The position numbers and the translations under genes were made by a program. A stretch of 64,000 nt of DNA from Epiperipatus broadwayi (taxonomy: Eukaryota > Onychophora > Udeonychophora > Euonychophora > Peripatidae). Where the stretch lies: NCBI GenBank assembly GCA_028023455.1, contig JAQFVV010000288.1:963341-1027340 (forward strand), written 5' to 3'. Positions 11,200 to 24,499 of this stretch are shown one piece after another; the stretch's first letter is position 1; each line of letters begins with the position of its first letter. The notes under the pieces were generated by a model, which was not told where the DNA came from, searched no databases, and saw only the letters and a list, made by a program, of their open reading frames with translations.

Positions 11200-12060
11200 T
11201 CTAACCCCTTAATCTTTGTTAGGTGGTTCTTTTTCTTTTTTAACTCATCTTCTGATATAGATTACTTTCCTCTTTTTGTATTTTCTTTGTTTATACTTTT
11301 TTACCTTATCCCATTCACATATTTTATTTTCTACTTTGTATATCTAAAAACCCTTTTTCTGAGCAAAACTCCATGTCACTTCAAACTTTCTCTCTTTATT
11401 ATTATAATATCAACACTAGAAAATGGAAGGAACTCATATTCTACTGTTCTTTTGAGTATTTTATATAAGATTGCTCTTAAATAGTTTCTGGCTCTGCTTC
11501 AGAATCATTTCCTTAATCTTTCTTCATTTTCTTCATTTTAAATTCATGTTCTAAACAAATACTAACTTTAATCAACTCATTTTTAGTCTCTTGTAGAAAC
11601 TTTTTTACAATATCTTCTGTCTTTAACTTATACCTTTCCTGTATCTTTTAATCTGCATTTTCTAAATTTTCTATCAGACTATCTGTCTGTCTCCAATCTC
11701 TGCTTATTTCTATCTTTATTTCCACCTTATCTGTTCTAACATTATCTTGTTTTAATTCATCTTTCACTTGCATCTTTCACCACCTCACCTTCCTTTTCAA
11801 CATTCATGACTTTCTTTAGTCAAATCTATCTATGGTTCCATGGCTTTTTTCCACTTTTCCCAATATTTCCTGCCTCCATTGTTTCATTTCAGCTTTGAAT
11901 TCTGTCAACATTGTCTGTTAACTTTGTTCTATTTCTTGTAGTATTTCTCTCATCATCTTCATCATCATCATCATCTATGTTTCTCTCTCTCTTCTTTTTC
12001 CTTTTCCACAATTTGAGGATTTTTGAAAGACACATGGCTTTCTTCCAAAACTACCCCATT
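11200..12060 (-). pseudogene. Decayed copy of the basic coiled-coil (gag-like) ORF
   Basis: Read on the minus strand, this stretch carries recognisable pieces of the 205-residue protein at 4291-4908 in the same order. These are an EKEKE start with a Met run, GKVEKS, a DELKQD acidic segment, a YKLKTEDIVKKFLQET segment, a Lys-rich block and a terminal KKKEPP. Several stops and frameshifts break it. The purine bias of this strand explains the long pyrimidine-rich appearance of the plus strand. It lies between the two LTR-like repeats, as expected for an internal gag-like gene. Confidence 0.6.
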
Positions 12061-12746
12061 ATCAATTTCTATACTGACTTCCATTCTTGCAAACAAGATA
12101 CATCTAATATTTTTATATTTAACTTTTATTTTCAGTTTTTAAAACAAAAAAAAATTCTCAATATCTATTTATTTTACTTCCTTACATTCAAAAATAAATC
12201 CAAAAGGAAAAAATGCTATTCAACTAATAGTTATTTTATTTGAAAAAGACTTCTTAATATGTATTTATTTTACTCTTTTCCTTTCATTCAAAAAAAATGC
12301 TAAAGAAAAATGCTATTTTACTGTTTATTTACTTGTATCATATTAAAAAGATGAAACTTCTTAGACCAAACTGCCCCAACAATACATACCACAATTAGCA
12401 CAAACTGATCCCTAATACTTAAATCCTGCCTCCCACACCTGAAATATTTCTCAACTGTCTGAACAATATCTCACATGGGTTTTAAACTTCAATCCCCGAG
12501 TGGGTAGTGCTAAAATTTTAATAATTATGTTCTGGTCCTTCTATCTTCTTTTGATCAGTGACAATGACATTAGGTTACTTACTACTTAAAAACTTTTAAT
12601 GTATGGTGATTAAAAGTTAATGAAGATGACCAATACCACCAGTTAGACTCAATAAGTGAAAGATATCTTTAAGATTATTAAGCAGATTGAGAAAAGACAA
12701 CAGAGACAAACATCAGCTAAAATAATTTTAAATACTTATAATTTAT

Positions 12747-14572
12747 AAATTAAGAAAAAAATCTTAAACAAATTAAAGTATAAGGTTTGACCTGGATTTT
12801 TACAGTGTATTTATCAAAGAGTGTATGAGAGTTTTGAAAACATTAAACACTCTGAAATTTAAGTTGGTTTTCTCACCTAATTTAAAAAGAGCAATTTGTA
12901 ATATCATCCTGCTAGTGGTTTATAAAAACTAACCATAGTTTTCCTATTTGAAGATTTTGTAAAATAAATAAAGCAGTCTTATAGAGAACACAATGAAACA
13001 GCATTTGTGATCTATCCTTGACCTGGAATACAGCATTTGAACGAAGAATGTCATATGTCCACAGAACAGTTTTGATAAATCACATTCAAGATTATCAATA
13101 TTGTCCCAACAGAAGACAAAAAAACATCAAGAAGTGATTGCAATCTTATGTAATCTTATGTAGACAAAACAAAATCTTGGATATAGGAAAAACAGAGCAA
13201 TACACTTGATAAACCACCAACCATAATATTTGAGATCTGCAGGAATGCAAACCAAACTTATTTAAATAAATTATTGTATAATAAAGAGAGACAGGTGAGC
13301 CAAAAGAAAATTATTAATATATGCCCAAGTATTTATCAGGGTTAGTAATATCAAATGAGAAAAAACAAACACAAAAGCATATCAAATATAAACTCACAAT
13401 ACACTCTCAGATAAAGAACTTTAAAACAAATATGGAATCTTAAACCAAGATTCCAACACACACTATAATAAATACTTAAAATATTTAAATTGAATAGGCA
13501 AAACATATTACAAAGACAGGTTTTGTTTTAAGACTAATCTGAGATTCAAATAAATATTTACACCCTGGTTAGAATAAGAAATCTTTTACCTCAAGGTCTA
13601 ATGTAAAGTCCACTGGATTTCCTTCAATAGAGTATAAACAGTACATTTTAATTTAAGTCCATCATAAAGGCTTTTGATTTCTCTTTCTTTGGTAGGGAGT
13701 ATGGAGGCAAGTTCTTGATCAGTTCTTGTTTACGCTTTTATGTCATGAACTTCAAAGAAACAATCTGGGGCCATCTTTAGGTAGGTTTAGTAGGGCGTGT
13801 TGTAGATAATATTTCACATAGCTTGTAATGTTAGCATTCTGGTGAGATGATCACTATTTAGCAATTAGAAGTCAGTAATTTGACTTCAGCAGAATCTTCT
13901 AACAGCAGGGAGCAAAAGGTAATATTCTCAATGGTTGTAACCAGACATGGATAGCAGTCTTGGTAATTTATGGGAGCATGGCAATCTTTAAAAAGTCAAG
14001 TAGCATAGCAAAGATAAAACTCAACAAGCAGAATAAAAATAAATAACCAAATAATAATTAGTCCAAAATTCCAGGGTTATTTATATAATGTGTTATCTTC
14101 TATGTCATATTTAATTAGCAATCATTACCCAGGGGTTAATCTATTAAAAATTCTGACCATGGCTCTTATCTTATTGAAAATTAATTAAAAAAACCTAAAT
14201 GCAAAATTAAGTTCCAGCTTTTAAAAATAAATTAAAATAGATTACAATTGAAAGTAAAAGAAACAGGAATGCAGTCAACTTTTTAAAATTTAAATGCTTT
14301 GTTTAAAAAGAATTAGAACTTTTATTAATTAGAGAATTTTTACAAAAGATAGACCTTTAATTACTTTGATAAAAAAATAAAGCAACAAAAAAAACTTTTA
14401 AAAATAAAATCTATTGAGAACTTAAAAAGTGACAGAATTTTAAAATATAACTGTGTATGTGCACTATGATATAGAAAACTTTTAAATAGTTTTCTTTTAA
14501 AACTTTATAAAAATAAAAGATAGATTTTAATTTTTCATTGAAATCTTTGAAATGGATAAAGCATTTAGTTCA
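12747..14572 (-). repeat. LTR-like repeat B (5' LTR of the minus-strand element)
   Basis: This is the partner of 9147-10985. The minus-strand TATA box is at 14078-14085 (plus-strand TATTTATA after CCAGGGT). Similarity to repeat C (18.4-20.95 kb) continues below 12747 (shared GAGACAAACATCAGC) to about 12570, so the true LTR may be longer at this side. No convincing primer-binding site survives next to it. Confidence 0.55.
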
Positions 14573-14599
14573 ATAGACTACCTTCTATTTAAATATTAC

Positions 14600-17500
14600 A
14601 GATTAAGACTGTATTCTGCCATCATTCTTCTGTGTATTTAAATGGTCTTAAAAACCAAAATATGGAGACTCAAAATTACTTATGTTCAACATCAATATGA
14701 CAACAAAATTAGCAAATAAAAGTATTAAACATGCCATCATCAGAATTATATTTTCAATGATATGGATGACTGAAGTATTGGAGAATGGAGAAGATTGATA
14801 ACTGTCTATTAAAGTTTGAAGCTTTGCTATCTTAATATAAAATGAACACTGATTATAATATTATGTGTGTGTGTCACAGATGGTGATCTGGAGCAATCAA
14901 TGAATGCTGGTTTGTTATGAAATATGTATACTGTAGATAATTTATATTTTTCATGTGTATGGTGCCATGTGTATCAATTGTATAAGATAATGTACATTAC
15001 TAAAAGAAGCTTGAAAGTATGGGTTCAAATTCCCTCTAATATGTTAATTGATAAGTTAATATGACATGTATAACACTCAGGAAGTCCATAGAGAATTGTA
15101 GCTAATATTATTTCCAACAGATTTATCCTATTTTAAAGAAGAGATAAATGATTACTGAAGTATTTTTATTAAGTGTAGTAACATCCCATAAGTGATTTTG
15201 AAATTCCATTTATGATTTTAAATATTAAAAATTTATTTCCTTTAAAATAATATTCAGTGATAATCATTATGCATATAATAATTTATCCATTTAGGTCAAT
15301 GAGAAAAAATGTTTTGCCAATAGGCAAAATTCCTAGCAGGTTTCTCTAATCCTCCATGTTGAAGAAGCTAACAAAATGACTATTTTTAGATTTAAACCTG
15401 GCAGAGTACTTTGTGCAGTGTAATTTAGCAAAGACTACTTAAATATTTGGCAAGAAATTATACTTAAAACTTGTGATCATGTTGTCTGTGATACACTCAA
15501 TATTACCCAAAGTTCTTCACTGTTCAAATTTGTTTAGAAAAAATCTATTTCGTTGTCAGGTAATCATTGGAAGCAGGCGAGTTTGAATGTCTGCAGGGTG
15601 TATAATGTGCTAGTTTTTAAAACAGCATTAAAATGAAAAGTAAATATTACAATTTGAACATTATAACCTATTGTACAATATTCATTTCTAATAGAGTATA
15701 CAATTGTTTATTTTACAAATTTAAAATTCTTAACATTAGAATATTAACAATAATAATTTGTTTTCATGAAATTTTAATTAATAAATTTATCTAATAAATA
15801 ATCTATTAGTTTACTGATAACATTTAATAAAACAAATTCCATTTAATTGTTTTACACTTATAACCTTTCAAATTGTTTATGTTTTTTAACATAAAGATTT
15901 CATTAACGAATAAGAGCAATATTAAATTTTCATTTTCTGAGGATTTTAATATTGGTTGTTTACTTCTAGTGATATAATTATTAGATTGCTGTTTTAGGTA
16001 TTACATTTTATTGCAATTGGTCTACTACTTCCTATCATGTGCATTTCCCTTTCATTTCAGTTTTGTGAAGTGTGTAATTTATTTTTTTATATATGTAATT
16101 AAAATTAACTACATTTTTTTAAAAAGAAAAACAATGGAGACACATATACTTTGATAAACAATAATTAACAAAATCCATCAGGAAAACATTTTGGATATTT
16201 TACTAATCTAATCTATAGGTAGTATTTATAAGAGACACTTTCATTTCACTTTTAATCATCTCACTAGCCATAATACCCACAATAGTGATTAATTTACTTC
16301 ATTTAACAATAAAAACAAGCCAATATTTTTTACAGTTTATGGCTATATCTATTTATTCCTTTGATAAAATATAAGGTTACAATGTCTATGAGATTTCTAA
16401 CATGACAGCAAGCTAATCTTCTATTGTTGCATTGGTCAGAACACCAAGAGATAGCTAACCACAGATAAATGATTACAAGATTTTTTGTATGATGGCCCAC
16501 ATTAAATTAAATAAATAAGGAAACAACATATTCTAAATTCGATAGCATAAAAGGTGTACATAATGCCAGATCTTTGAAGCTATATGAAAGAGTCAGGTTA
16601 ATAAAAATACAGTCATTCTTTTATTGTTATTTATGTAAAGGGGCAACAATTTGAAATGAAGAATACCTTATTCATTTCATTGTCAGCCATGTGGCCTTTC
16701 ACATGATGACAAACTGGTTTTGAGTTGTGATGATGCTAGTGAATATAGTTTTTAGAGAAAATTGTATAAAATAGAATAAATAAGTTAAAATAAAGGATTA
16801 AATTAATTATAATACGTAATATTCAAATATTAGAACAAATTATTAAAATTTACATTTTAAAATAATGATAAAAGACATAGTAGGTTTGTTAAAAATGTTT
16901 AAATTTAAGAGAATGTAATAAATTATAAAAACTATGTTAAATCCTTTTTTTATCAAAGATTAAAAGAATGTATGGAATGTATTGAAAAACAACTCAATTA
17001 AGAATACTAGTGTTAAATGAAATAGATTTTAAATAATTAGACTAAAAATAAGTTAATAAAATGATTAAGCCTGTTTGGAGATATATGAGATTCAAATATA
17101 ATGTTATATTAGCAGCTAATGTGAATATGGCCTGAAGCTATTTAGAATCTTAGCTTCCACATAAATCACCTACTTATACTTATAAATAAGTAATAATAGA
17201 TTTATATTTACAAGTATAAAAATATCACAATAAATATCCAAAAATTTTAACCTTTTAAAATATATTTTGTTAGATATAACAGGAATAAATATTTCTTTAC
17301 ATTTTTAAAATAAATAATGAAGATTTTTTTGAATCTTTGTAAGGATAATGTATAATCTTTTTATTTTGATTGTAATCTCATTTATTAATATAGAAACAAA
17401 ATGTGAACATTTATAGTTTATTTCAGTAGTAAACAATAATATCTATCAAATGAATGCCAAATTTATTATTTTCTGATAAGTAATAATTATTTAATAATAG

Positions 17501-17990
17501 ATTTTGTGTTGATGTGTGAGACAAAAAATGTCAGAAAATGCTGAATTCTGAGTTTGTTGAAATGAACAACCTCTTAAATTTCAATGAGACCTAAATAGTT
17601 ATATGTCTGGATATAGCAAACTGTATAAACAATTAGTAAAATCATAATCTCAAAGTTTAATCACTGATTACATTGTCAATAGAAAACCATTAACACAGCA
17701 CAAGTCTGAAAGTGGCACTAGTTGTACTTTTTCTTCTGAGGAATCTGATTTCTTACCAGTTCACAAATGAACCACATATTGTCAAATAGTGATAATGATT
17801 AAAATATGTATGAAAAAATGTAAAATTAAATACTGTAGCTAATAAAAAAAGTAAAAAAAGGTTGTCTTGTATCAATTTTTTTAAAATATTTGAAATTTTT
17901 TATTAGTCATACTTTATTTTCTTATTTTTGTTATGCAAATTTTAAAATAATTTTTTTGTTGCTTTGCTTTTATGTGATTTCTGAAAATTA
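14600..17990. other. AT-rich intergenic DNA, nothing assigned
   Basis: No coding region, RNA gene or repeat was recognised in this 3.4-kb stretch. Confidence 0.4.
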
Positions 17991-18305
17991 CAGAACCTAT
18001 CCTCCATTTTTCAAGGTAAGTTAAGTCTATTTTTGTGTGATTTTTTTTTAATGCACATAAAATGAGACCCAGATGTATATAATATTTATATAGTGAATTT
18101 ATTTATGGTTTTGTTTTATAAACTGTAGATCAGGTTTCAAAAAAACCACCTCACATATTTAGTTTGGGTTATTAAATTAGAGATTAAATTCAAAAGGACC
18201 ATCTCTGTCATTATGTTGGATTATTTTTAAATGGGTATTTGTATTGAAAATGGTTATTCTCTATAATTATTCTTGTAAGGAATGTGTATTCATTAAAATA
18301 TTCCC

Positions 18306-18336
18306 ATATATATATATATATATATATATATATCTG

Positions 18337-18373
<37 letters not shown>

Positions 18374-18380
18374 AGCAGAT
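18306..18380. repeat. (TA)n tract bounded by inverted arms
   Basis: The run is interrupted once. ATCTGCTA (18332-18339) and TAGCAGAT (18373-18380) flank the second half as an 8-bp perfect stem. Confidence 0.85.
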
Positions 18381-20947
18381 GCTCAATCCATCCTTGATCC
18401 CAAAGAGCACCACTGGAAAATTTATTTACCGTGATCAAGAGTAAATGAGGATGATGTTTTGCACTGACTAGATTCAGGGAGAAACAAGAAATCTTATATA
18501 CTGTTCAGACAATTGAAAAATAAAAGCATTGAGACAAACATCAGCCAAATTAAGTTTAAACAATTTTAAAGTTTTATTCATAAAGTACAGATTGGCACAC
18601 AATAATTATGATTATATAGGTGTGTACTAGAAAGAATAAAATGTCAATGCTCTGGCACAGAGACTAATGTTTTAATAGTGAATTAGAAAAGGAGGGAAAG
18701 ATTTTCCTTTAGCTGATAATTCACCCCAAACAATTCTGGTTTCCTTATTCAAAAGTTCTAAAGTGAAAAGCACAGGAAAGTTCTTGCAGGAATCAATGAA
18801 CCAGCATTGGTGAGCATCACTAGTATATTGACTAATGATGTCATAATTTCTGCATAATTACTGCATGGAAAAATCATGTTTAAGACCTTCATGGTTGATT
18901 ACGATGCAAGCACACAAAAATTGAAAAAGAATATGATGATGGAGTATAAATTGTAAAATGGGAGAAGACTTAAATCTCCAATTCCATGAAATAGTGGAAT
19001 TAGAAAATACTCCTGCATAAATGATTTCAAATTAATAAAATATTAAATCTATGATTTAAGAAAAACAGACATTTAGAACTGATGAATCACCAACCAAATG
19101 ATTGGTCAAAACTAAGCTGAGAATAATAATTAGAGGTCTCAATAGTAGACAAGTAAATAATTAAAAATCCAGTTATGTCTACCCAAGCTTTTTAAGAAAG
19201 TGAAATAATTATAATTACAAATAAATTTACAAACCAAATTTTTAGTACCCACTCTGATAAAATTTAAAGCAACATATAAAAGACAAATAAATCTAGCAAG
19301 CAAAATATAAATGTTGACCTAGATTTTTATAAGTTAATTTATCGGAGAATGTATATGAGTTGAAAATATTAAGACATTAAATACTTTAACAGAAAGAAAC
19401 TTTTTTCACCCATAATTTACAAAGGGGATTAATATTACCTTCCTTCTGGCAATTTATAAAATTACAAAGAACAACAATTCCAGTTTCCTATTTCACAGAC
19501 ATAAATACAAATATGGTCTTGTAGGAAATCAATGAAAGCAGCATGGACGAGCTCACACTAGTTTATGGACTAATGAGATCATAATGCTGCAGGACTGCTG
19601 TATGTTATACTATGTTTAAAGCAAACATGATTGATTTCACCAACAAGACAAGAGAAGAGTATGATTACGATCTTACATAATCTAAAAAAGAAGAAACAAA
19701 ATCTCCAACTATGGAAAACCAGTACAATAAATATGATAAACCACCAGTCAAAAGATTTTGCGGTTTGCAAAAAGTGCAAACACAGTAATTTAAATCAATT
19801 ATTGGACAATAAAATAAGTACAGTGAGCAAATTAAAATTATGAAAAACTGCTAAAGGATTTAGAAATAGTTAATAATGAGGCAAAAGTCATAATAAGCAA
19901 ATAAAATATAGTGTCACAATACACTCTCTAATAAACAAATGGAAAATAAATTTGGAATCTTAAAACTAAGATTCCAAGACACACTATAAAATACAATAAA
20001 AAGCAAATATTGTTAATAAAGAGGAGATTAAATAATTATTAAGACTACAGTTTTATTTTTAGATTGAGCAGATATTTAATTAAAGAATATACCCTGGAAA
20101 GAATGAAAAATGTATTTACATTACCGTAAAGCAAAGTTCACATAGTCTTTTAAAGAGTGTGCATTTTTATTATAAGTTCATCTTTCAGGTGTTCCATCCT
20201 TTTACAGCGGCAAGTATAGAGGCAAATTTGGGGATTCTTCCTAATAAATCTTCATGGCAGAATGAAAGAACAGCTTAGAGTCAGAGATTCATCCTTATTT
20301 AAACTAGCAATGCATATTGTTGATTACAATATGTGTAGCAGTGTATTTTGACATCTTGTGAAGACAAATTTCAAAAAGAACTTAAAAACTGCCAACAGTT
20401 TTAATCTTAACAAGCTAATATAACTTCAAATGTTGAATGAATTACTTTGACTAGCTTGTTACAGCCAAGAATAAACTCTATTATCCCAAATTTTCAGGGT
20501 TATTTATACCCACACTTCATTTCCTGCATAAACTTTTCTTGTTTTCCAATTCTATGCCTTAGGGCAAGGAAAATCTCAATCTCCTGCTCAAACTAATTTA
20601 GGAATTCTAACCAGGGATTATTTTAAACAAAAACAACAACACCGATTTAAATATCTGCTTTTAGAATTAACTTACAAATGATTAAAATAAAAGAGACAGG
20701 AATGTAATTAACAATTTGCTTGTTTTCAATCAGATTGATTAAAAACAAGTGGTAAAAGAAAACTATTTTGAAATCAATTTTATATAAAAAAAATAAAGTG
20801 ATATATTTTAAACATAAATGAGTATGTGTTTTAATATACGTATTCTTATAAACAATTTTTTTAAATAGCTTTATAGATTTGAATTTAATCAAACCAAAAG
20901 TTAGTTTTATTTTTAGTGAAGTGACTTTTGAATCGGATACTATATGG

Positions 20948-20950
<3 letters not shown>
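18381..20950 (-). mobile_element. LTR-like repeat C with an internal duplication
   Basis: This is a diverged member of the 9147/12747 repeat family. 19290-20950 follows it throughout, including the minus-strand TATA box (20501-20508, after CAGGGT) and the ACACTCTC and GCAGCATGG blocks. 18540-19270 is a second, more diverged copy of the downstream half, so that half is duplicated. On the minus strand the unit ends in TTTTCCAG followed by TGGTGCTC (18405-18412), a primer-binding-like box. The frame at 19579-19779 is not conserved in repeats A and B and is probably chance. Confidence 0.5.
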
Positions 20951-21007
<57 letters not shown>

Positions 21008-21015
21008 TATCCGAT
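20932..21015. repeat. (TA)n tract bounded by inverted arms
   Basis: ATCGGATA (20932-20939) and TATCCGAT (21008-21015) form a perfect 8-bp stem around a TA run at 20949-21005. Confidence 0.85.
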
Positions 21016-21049
21016 CTATATACTTGCTATTTAGCTGAAGATATAAATA

Positions 21050-22500
21050 AATGTATTTATAAGTGTTGGCCATACCTTGGATTATAACCAGAATGTATTA
21101 AAAGCCAGGTATTTGTGTGCCTGATCATAGAACCATATTAATATTATAATATGTAATCGAAAAATTAATCTTCTAAATTAATCAAAATAAACTTTGGACA
21201 CTTTACAAATAAGTATGATTATTTTTAATGTTATAAATTCTGTAATGTATGTATGTTTAGGGTAAAAGAACCTTACATCACGTGTGATAATTATGATATA
21301 TTGTGAATAAATTATTTTGTTATTTTGTTAAATAATGTGTTAACTTTTTTATATGTAATATTGTCTAGTCTGTGTGTTAATTCCATGATCAAGTCATTAC
21401 AGATTGCTCATTTCCCACATGATTTGCCAGATATTGCAAATTATGACTGTATAGTAGTCATCATCTTCACATAAATAATTAATATATGCCCATATATATT
21501 TTGTTGTTTAATGTCAGGAGGCATCCAAATCCATTAAAATAAATTCAAGCATATATAAGCTGACAATTATCTCAATGCTACGTTTTATAAAGATACAATT
21601 TATCTTTTAATTTAAATGGATTTATTTAACATTTTCCCCCATACAGTTTTAAATATACAAACCATTTATTGATATATTTATTAGCTTTTATTTAATTATT
21701 GGAATTAATACATTTATCTGATATATGATTTAGTCTACAATTGTAAAGTAAAACTGTTTTCACTTTTTGTGCTCTGTTGGCATGTGTTTTCTTTCTTTAC
21801 TGACGTAAAAAGTATAAGCATGACGTCAATCACCATATGGGCATTTGATAGCTCAATTTCTTGGCTTTCAAATGATGTTTACCTCAAAACATCGGTTGAA
21901 ATTTGAATTTTTGGCAACAGTTTTAGTTGACCACAGTATTTAATTTTTTTCTTTTTTGATAACTTTTGTAATTACCATGAAGCGATAAAAGAAAAAAAAT
22001 GGTTTACCGAATGCAAGTCAACATTTTCCGCTTGTTATTCACAAACAAGGCCTACAATAAATAAAAAATTTTAATTTTTTTTTTAATTTTTTGAAAAAAT
22101 TATCTTTTTTATTAATTTTAGTTTGTAATTAGTGTGTGTTAGTTTGTAGTTATATATTTATTTATGCTCATATAGAATTCATATCTATCATAATTTTCTA
22201 ACTACACTAATCCACTTATTTTTATAAAAAATAATAATTTTCAAAAAGTATAAGAATTTATTATTTATAATTATATTTATATATGTTTGTGTTTACAAGT
22301 AATGAGTTATAAATCAAATGTATATGAAGATTGCATATACAAGCATATAATCAAATTCTGATTCTTGTTTATGTTTTTGTTTATTCTTGTTCATGCTTTG
22401 TTTTTGCTATATGTTCCATTACATTATTTTCACGTCTATAGCTAACAAATGGACTATATGCAAATAAATTATATCTATGTGATACAATAAATATAACAAG
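21050..22500. other. Intergenic DNA with two CRE-like sites
   Basis: There is no ORF. TGACGTAA (21801-21808) and the full palindrome TGACGTCA (21821-21828) stand 20 bp apart. TGACGTCA is the CREB/ATF consensus. No adjacent gene was recognised. Confidence 0.35.
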
Positions 22501-22505
22501 ATAGC

Positions 22506-22585
22506 ATCACTGGTGTGCATAAAGAATATAAACTTCACTGATGTCCTAAAGAAAATAAACATCACTGATGTACACAAAAAATGAA
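22506..22585. repeat. Short minisatellite, three ~28-bp units
   Basis: The block ATCACTG(A/G)TGT...AAAATAAAC occurs three times with small changes between about 22506 and 22585. Confidence 0.6.
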
Positions 22586-22692
22586 GAGATGAAACTCATT
22601 TCATCAGTGATATAGACAGTAGCCTACAATTTCTAGCTTTAGATAGACAAGAAGCCAATTGCTATGATGATTTCTTTTGTATCTTTTATTAG

Positions 22693-22805
22693 GATGAATA
22701 TTTTTATAGATGCCTTTGACATTTGGAACTGTTGGGGTACAAGCTAAAAATGAAGCATTCATAACCAACTTCTTTTGGATATTGTGAAGCTATGGATTAT
22801 CTCAG
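22693..22805 (+). other. Candidate non-coding exon
   Basis: The 113-bp segment is preceded by a pyrimidine-rich tract ending TTTATTAG and followed by CTCAG|GTAAGACA, close to a consensus donor. All three forward frames contain stops, so it would be a UTR or lncRNA exon. No partner exon was identified. Confidence 0.25.
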
Positions 22806-23439
22806 GTAAGACATATTATACATGTTTAGAAAGATAATTTTGTGAGGAATACAAAGAAATTATCACTGAAGATGTAGTCTGAATTTTAGTTAATGTTAAT
22901 TTCCAAAGTATGAACAAACAATAAAATAATAATTATTTCGGATGTGAATATTTATTTTCTTCCTTATTTTTTATATAGTTATCACTATTTATTTTGTGAT
23001 TATTGTTTTTCTTCATTTTTCTAGTTTCTAGCAATGTAATTGTTTTTGCTCTAACATAATTAAAACTGAAGTTATTGTGAAAATTGTGTCTCAGGCTACT
23101 ATTTTAAAAAATTCAATGTGGCGGCTTGAAGCTTAAGTAGTTAAAGAATTTTATATAAAATATTTAAATATAGTGGTTAACTTCACATAAATCAAATGAA
23201 CAAGGAAAACATGAGTTTATATTTTTGAAAATAAATAATATATAAGACAATTAAGAAGGTATTTTGATAAGCAATTAATTATTTTGAGAAATTCATAAAT
23301 GCCAGTTCACTGATAATTAAACTATTAGATTAATTAAGTGGTATGTTATTAAACTTATATAGAATGTCATGTAATATAATATTTAGAGAAACAAAATATT
23401 ATCTTATATTTTTATTTTAAAATTGAAATCTTGATATTG

Positions 23440-24480
23440 TAACGCTCAGATTCGTCTATCTCACTAACACACTGCAGAATTTAAACCCAGATACCGAACT
23501 CAATGCTAGGAAGGGCTGCTTCCCAGAAAACCTAAGTTCGAATCCAAAGTCTACTCCCCACAGCGTCACCTACATGATAACGCATCTGATGCTACTAATG
23601 TATAACCTTTTTACCGGCGCCGGTGGTCAGAGAGAACCAAAGAGACTGTACTATAATATAAGCCTGAGGTTTGCTAACTAAACGTCTATGGATGGCACAA
23701 AAGTGATGTATAAAGATATAGACCGAGACAGTGATATAGATCAAGAAGGTAAATAAAGAATCAAAATTTAGTAAATTTAAAAGATTTATTGAACTATCAA
23801 ATATATATAATATGCACACTGTCTGCATATGTTAGACAGCGATGTTTACTAACTAAAGTTGTGTTTTAAAACAAATGTCAATCAAAATTTACATTATGGC
23901 TTGTTAATTAATTCTCTATACCTCAGGCTAATACAATAACATTATGATAATGTGCCTAAGAGAGTTTGTGAAGATATGCGAGGTGTTTTAAGCAAATATC
24001 AGAAATAGTTGAATAAAAAGGTTTGAAGACAGTAAGGTTTCAATATAACACTTCTTGATTTCAAGAATAGAATGGACTGTTACTTGTTAAGCTATAAGGT
24101 CGGGATGCGATTAGGGCATGCATATTCATAGAAATAAATTAAATTATATTGGGAGGTCGGTGGTGCTAGTGAGGAATTTCTGTAAAGGATGGAGGGTGTG
24201 GTTCATTGAAACCATGGAGCTTTGCAAAATTAATAACTAAATAATAAATAAATAAAATGAAACATGGTAAGGCATCTTGCCCTAAATCCGTAGGAAGTGG
24301 TGTCACATGGCAGTCCAAGGCTGGACTCATCCAAACACTGTGGCTGTGTGACAATGGCGTAGAATTCCGAGATGTGACAATTCGAGTACACACTCTGAGA
24401 ACTGCAGAAAGTGAAGGGGAAATGGTCTTAGCCATTCAAAGCCCTTTGGAGGAGCAAAACGGTCTCGACACCTGATACAC
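23440..24480. other. GC-richer islands of unknown nature
   Basis: Two patches (23450-23700 and 24250-24480) are distinctly less AT-rich. The first includes AAGTTCGAATCC, a near B-box preceded by CTCAATGCTAGG, reminiscent of a worn tRNA or tRNA-derived SINE. The second holds overlapping frames on both strands (24257-24475 and its complement) that I do not recognise. Their character fits old repeat insertions. Confidence 0.3.
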
Positions 24481-24499
24481 CTTCTAGCAATACTCAAAT

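Larger units (their letters stand above)
9147..14572 (-). mobile_element. Compact LTR-type retrotransposon with two ~1.83-kb direct repeats
   Basis: Segment 9147-10985 is repeated in direct orientation at 12747-14572, almost without large gaps. For example AAATTAAGAAAAAAATCTTAA opens both, and GAAAACTTTTAAATAGTTTT recurs near both right ends. The 1.76 kb between them carries, on the minus strand, a decayed copy of the coiled-coil ORF family at 4.3 kb. On that strand both repeats hold a TATA box (10461-10468 and 14078-14085) followed by about 1.3 kb of leader. LTR, internal ORF and LTR is the simplest reading. No reverse transcriptase, integrase or protease was seen, so the element would be non-autonomous. 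Exact ends, target-site duplication and polypurine tract could not be fixed. Confidence 0.6.

Noticed and set aside
11911-12243. 110-residue plus-strand frame with a serine run
   Set aside because: Antisense of the decayed coiled-coil ORF; the Ser run is the complement of a GAT repeat.
19579-19843. Frames inside LTR-like repeat C
   Set aside because: Not conserved in repeats A and B.
24166-24475. Overlapping frames on both strands
   Set aside because: No recognisable domain; overlap on both strands and the isolated GC-rich patch suggest an old repeat.
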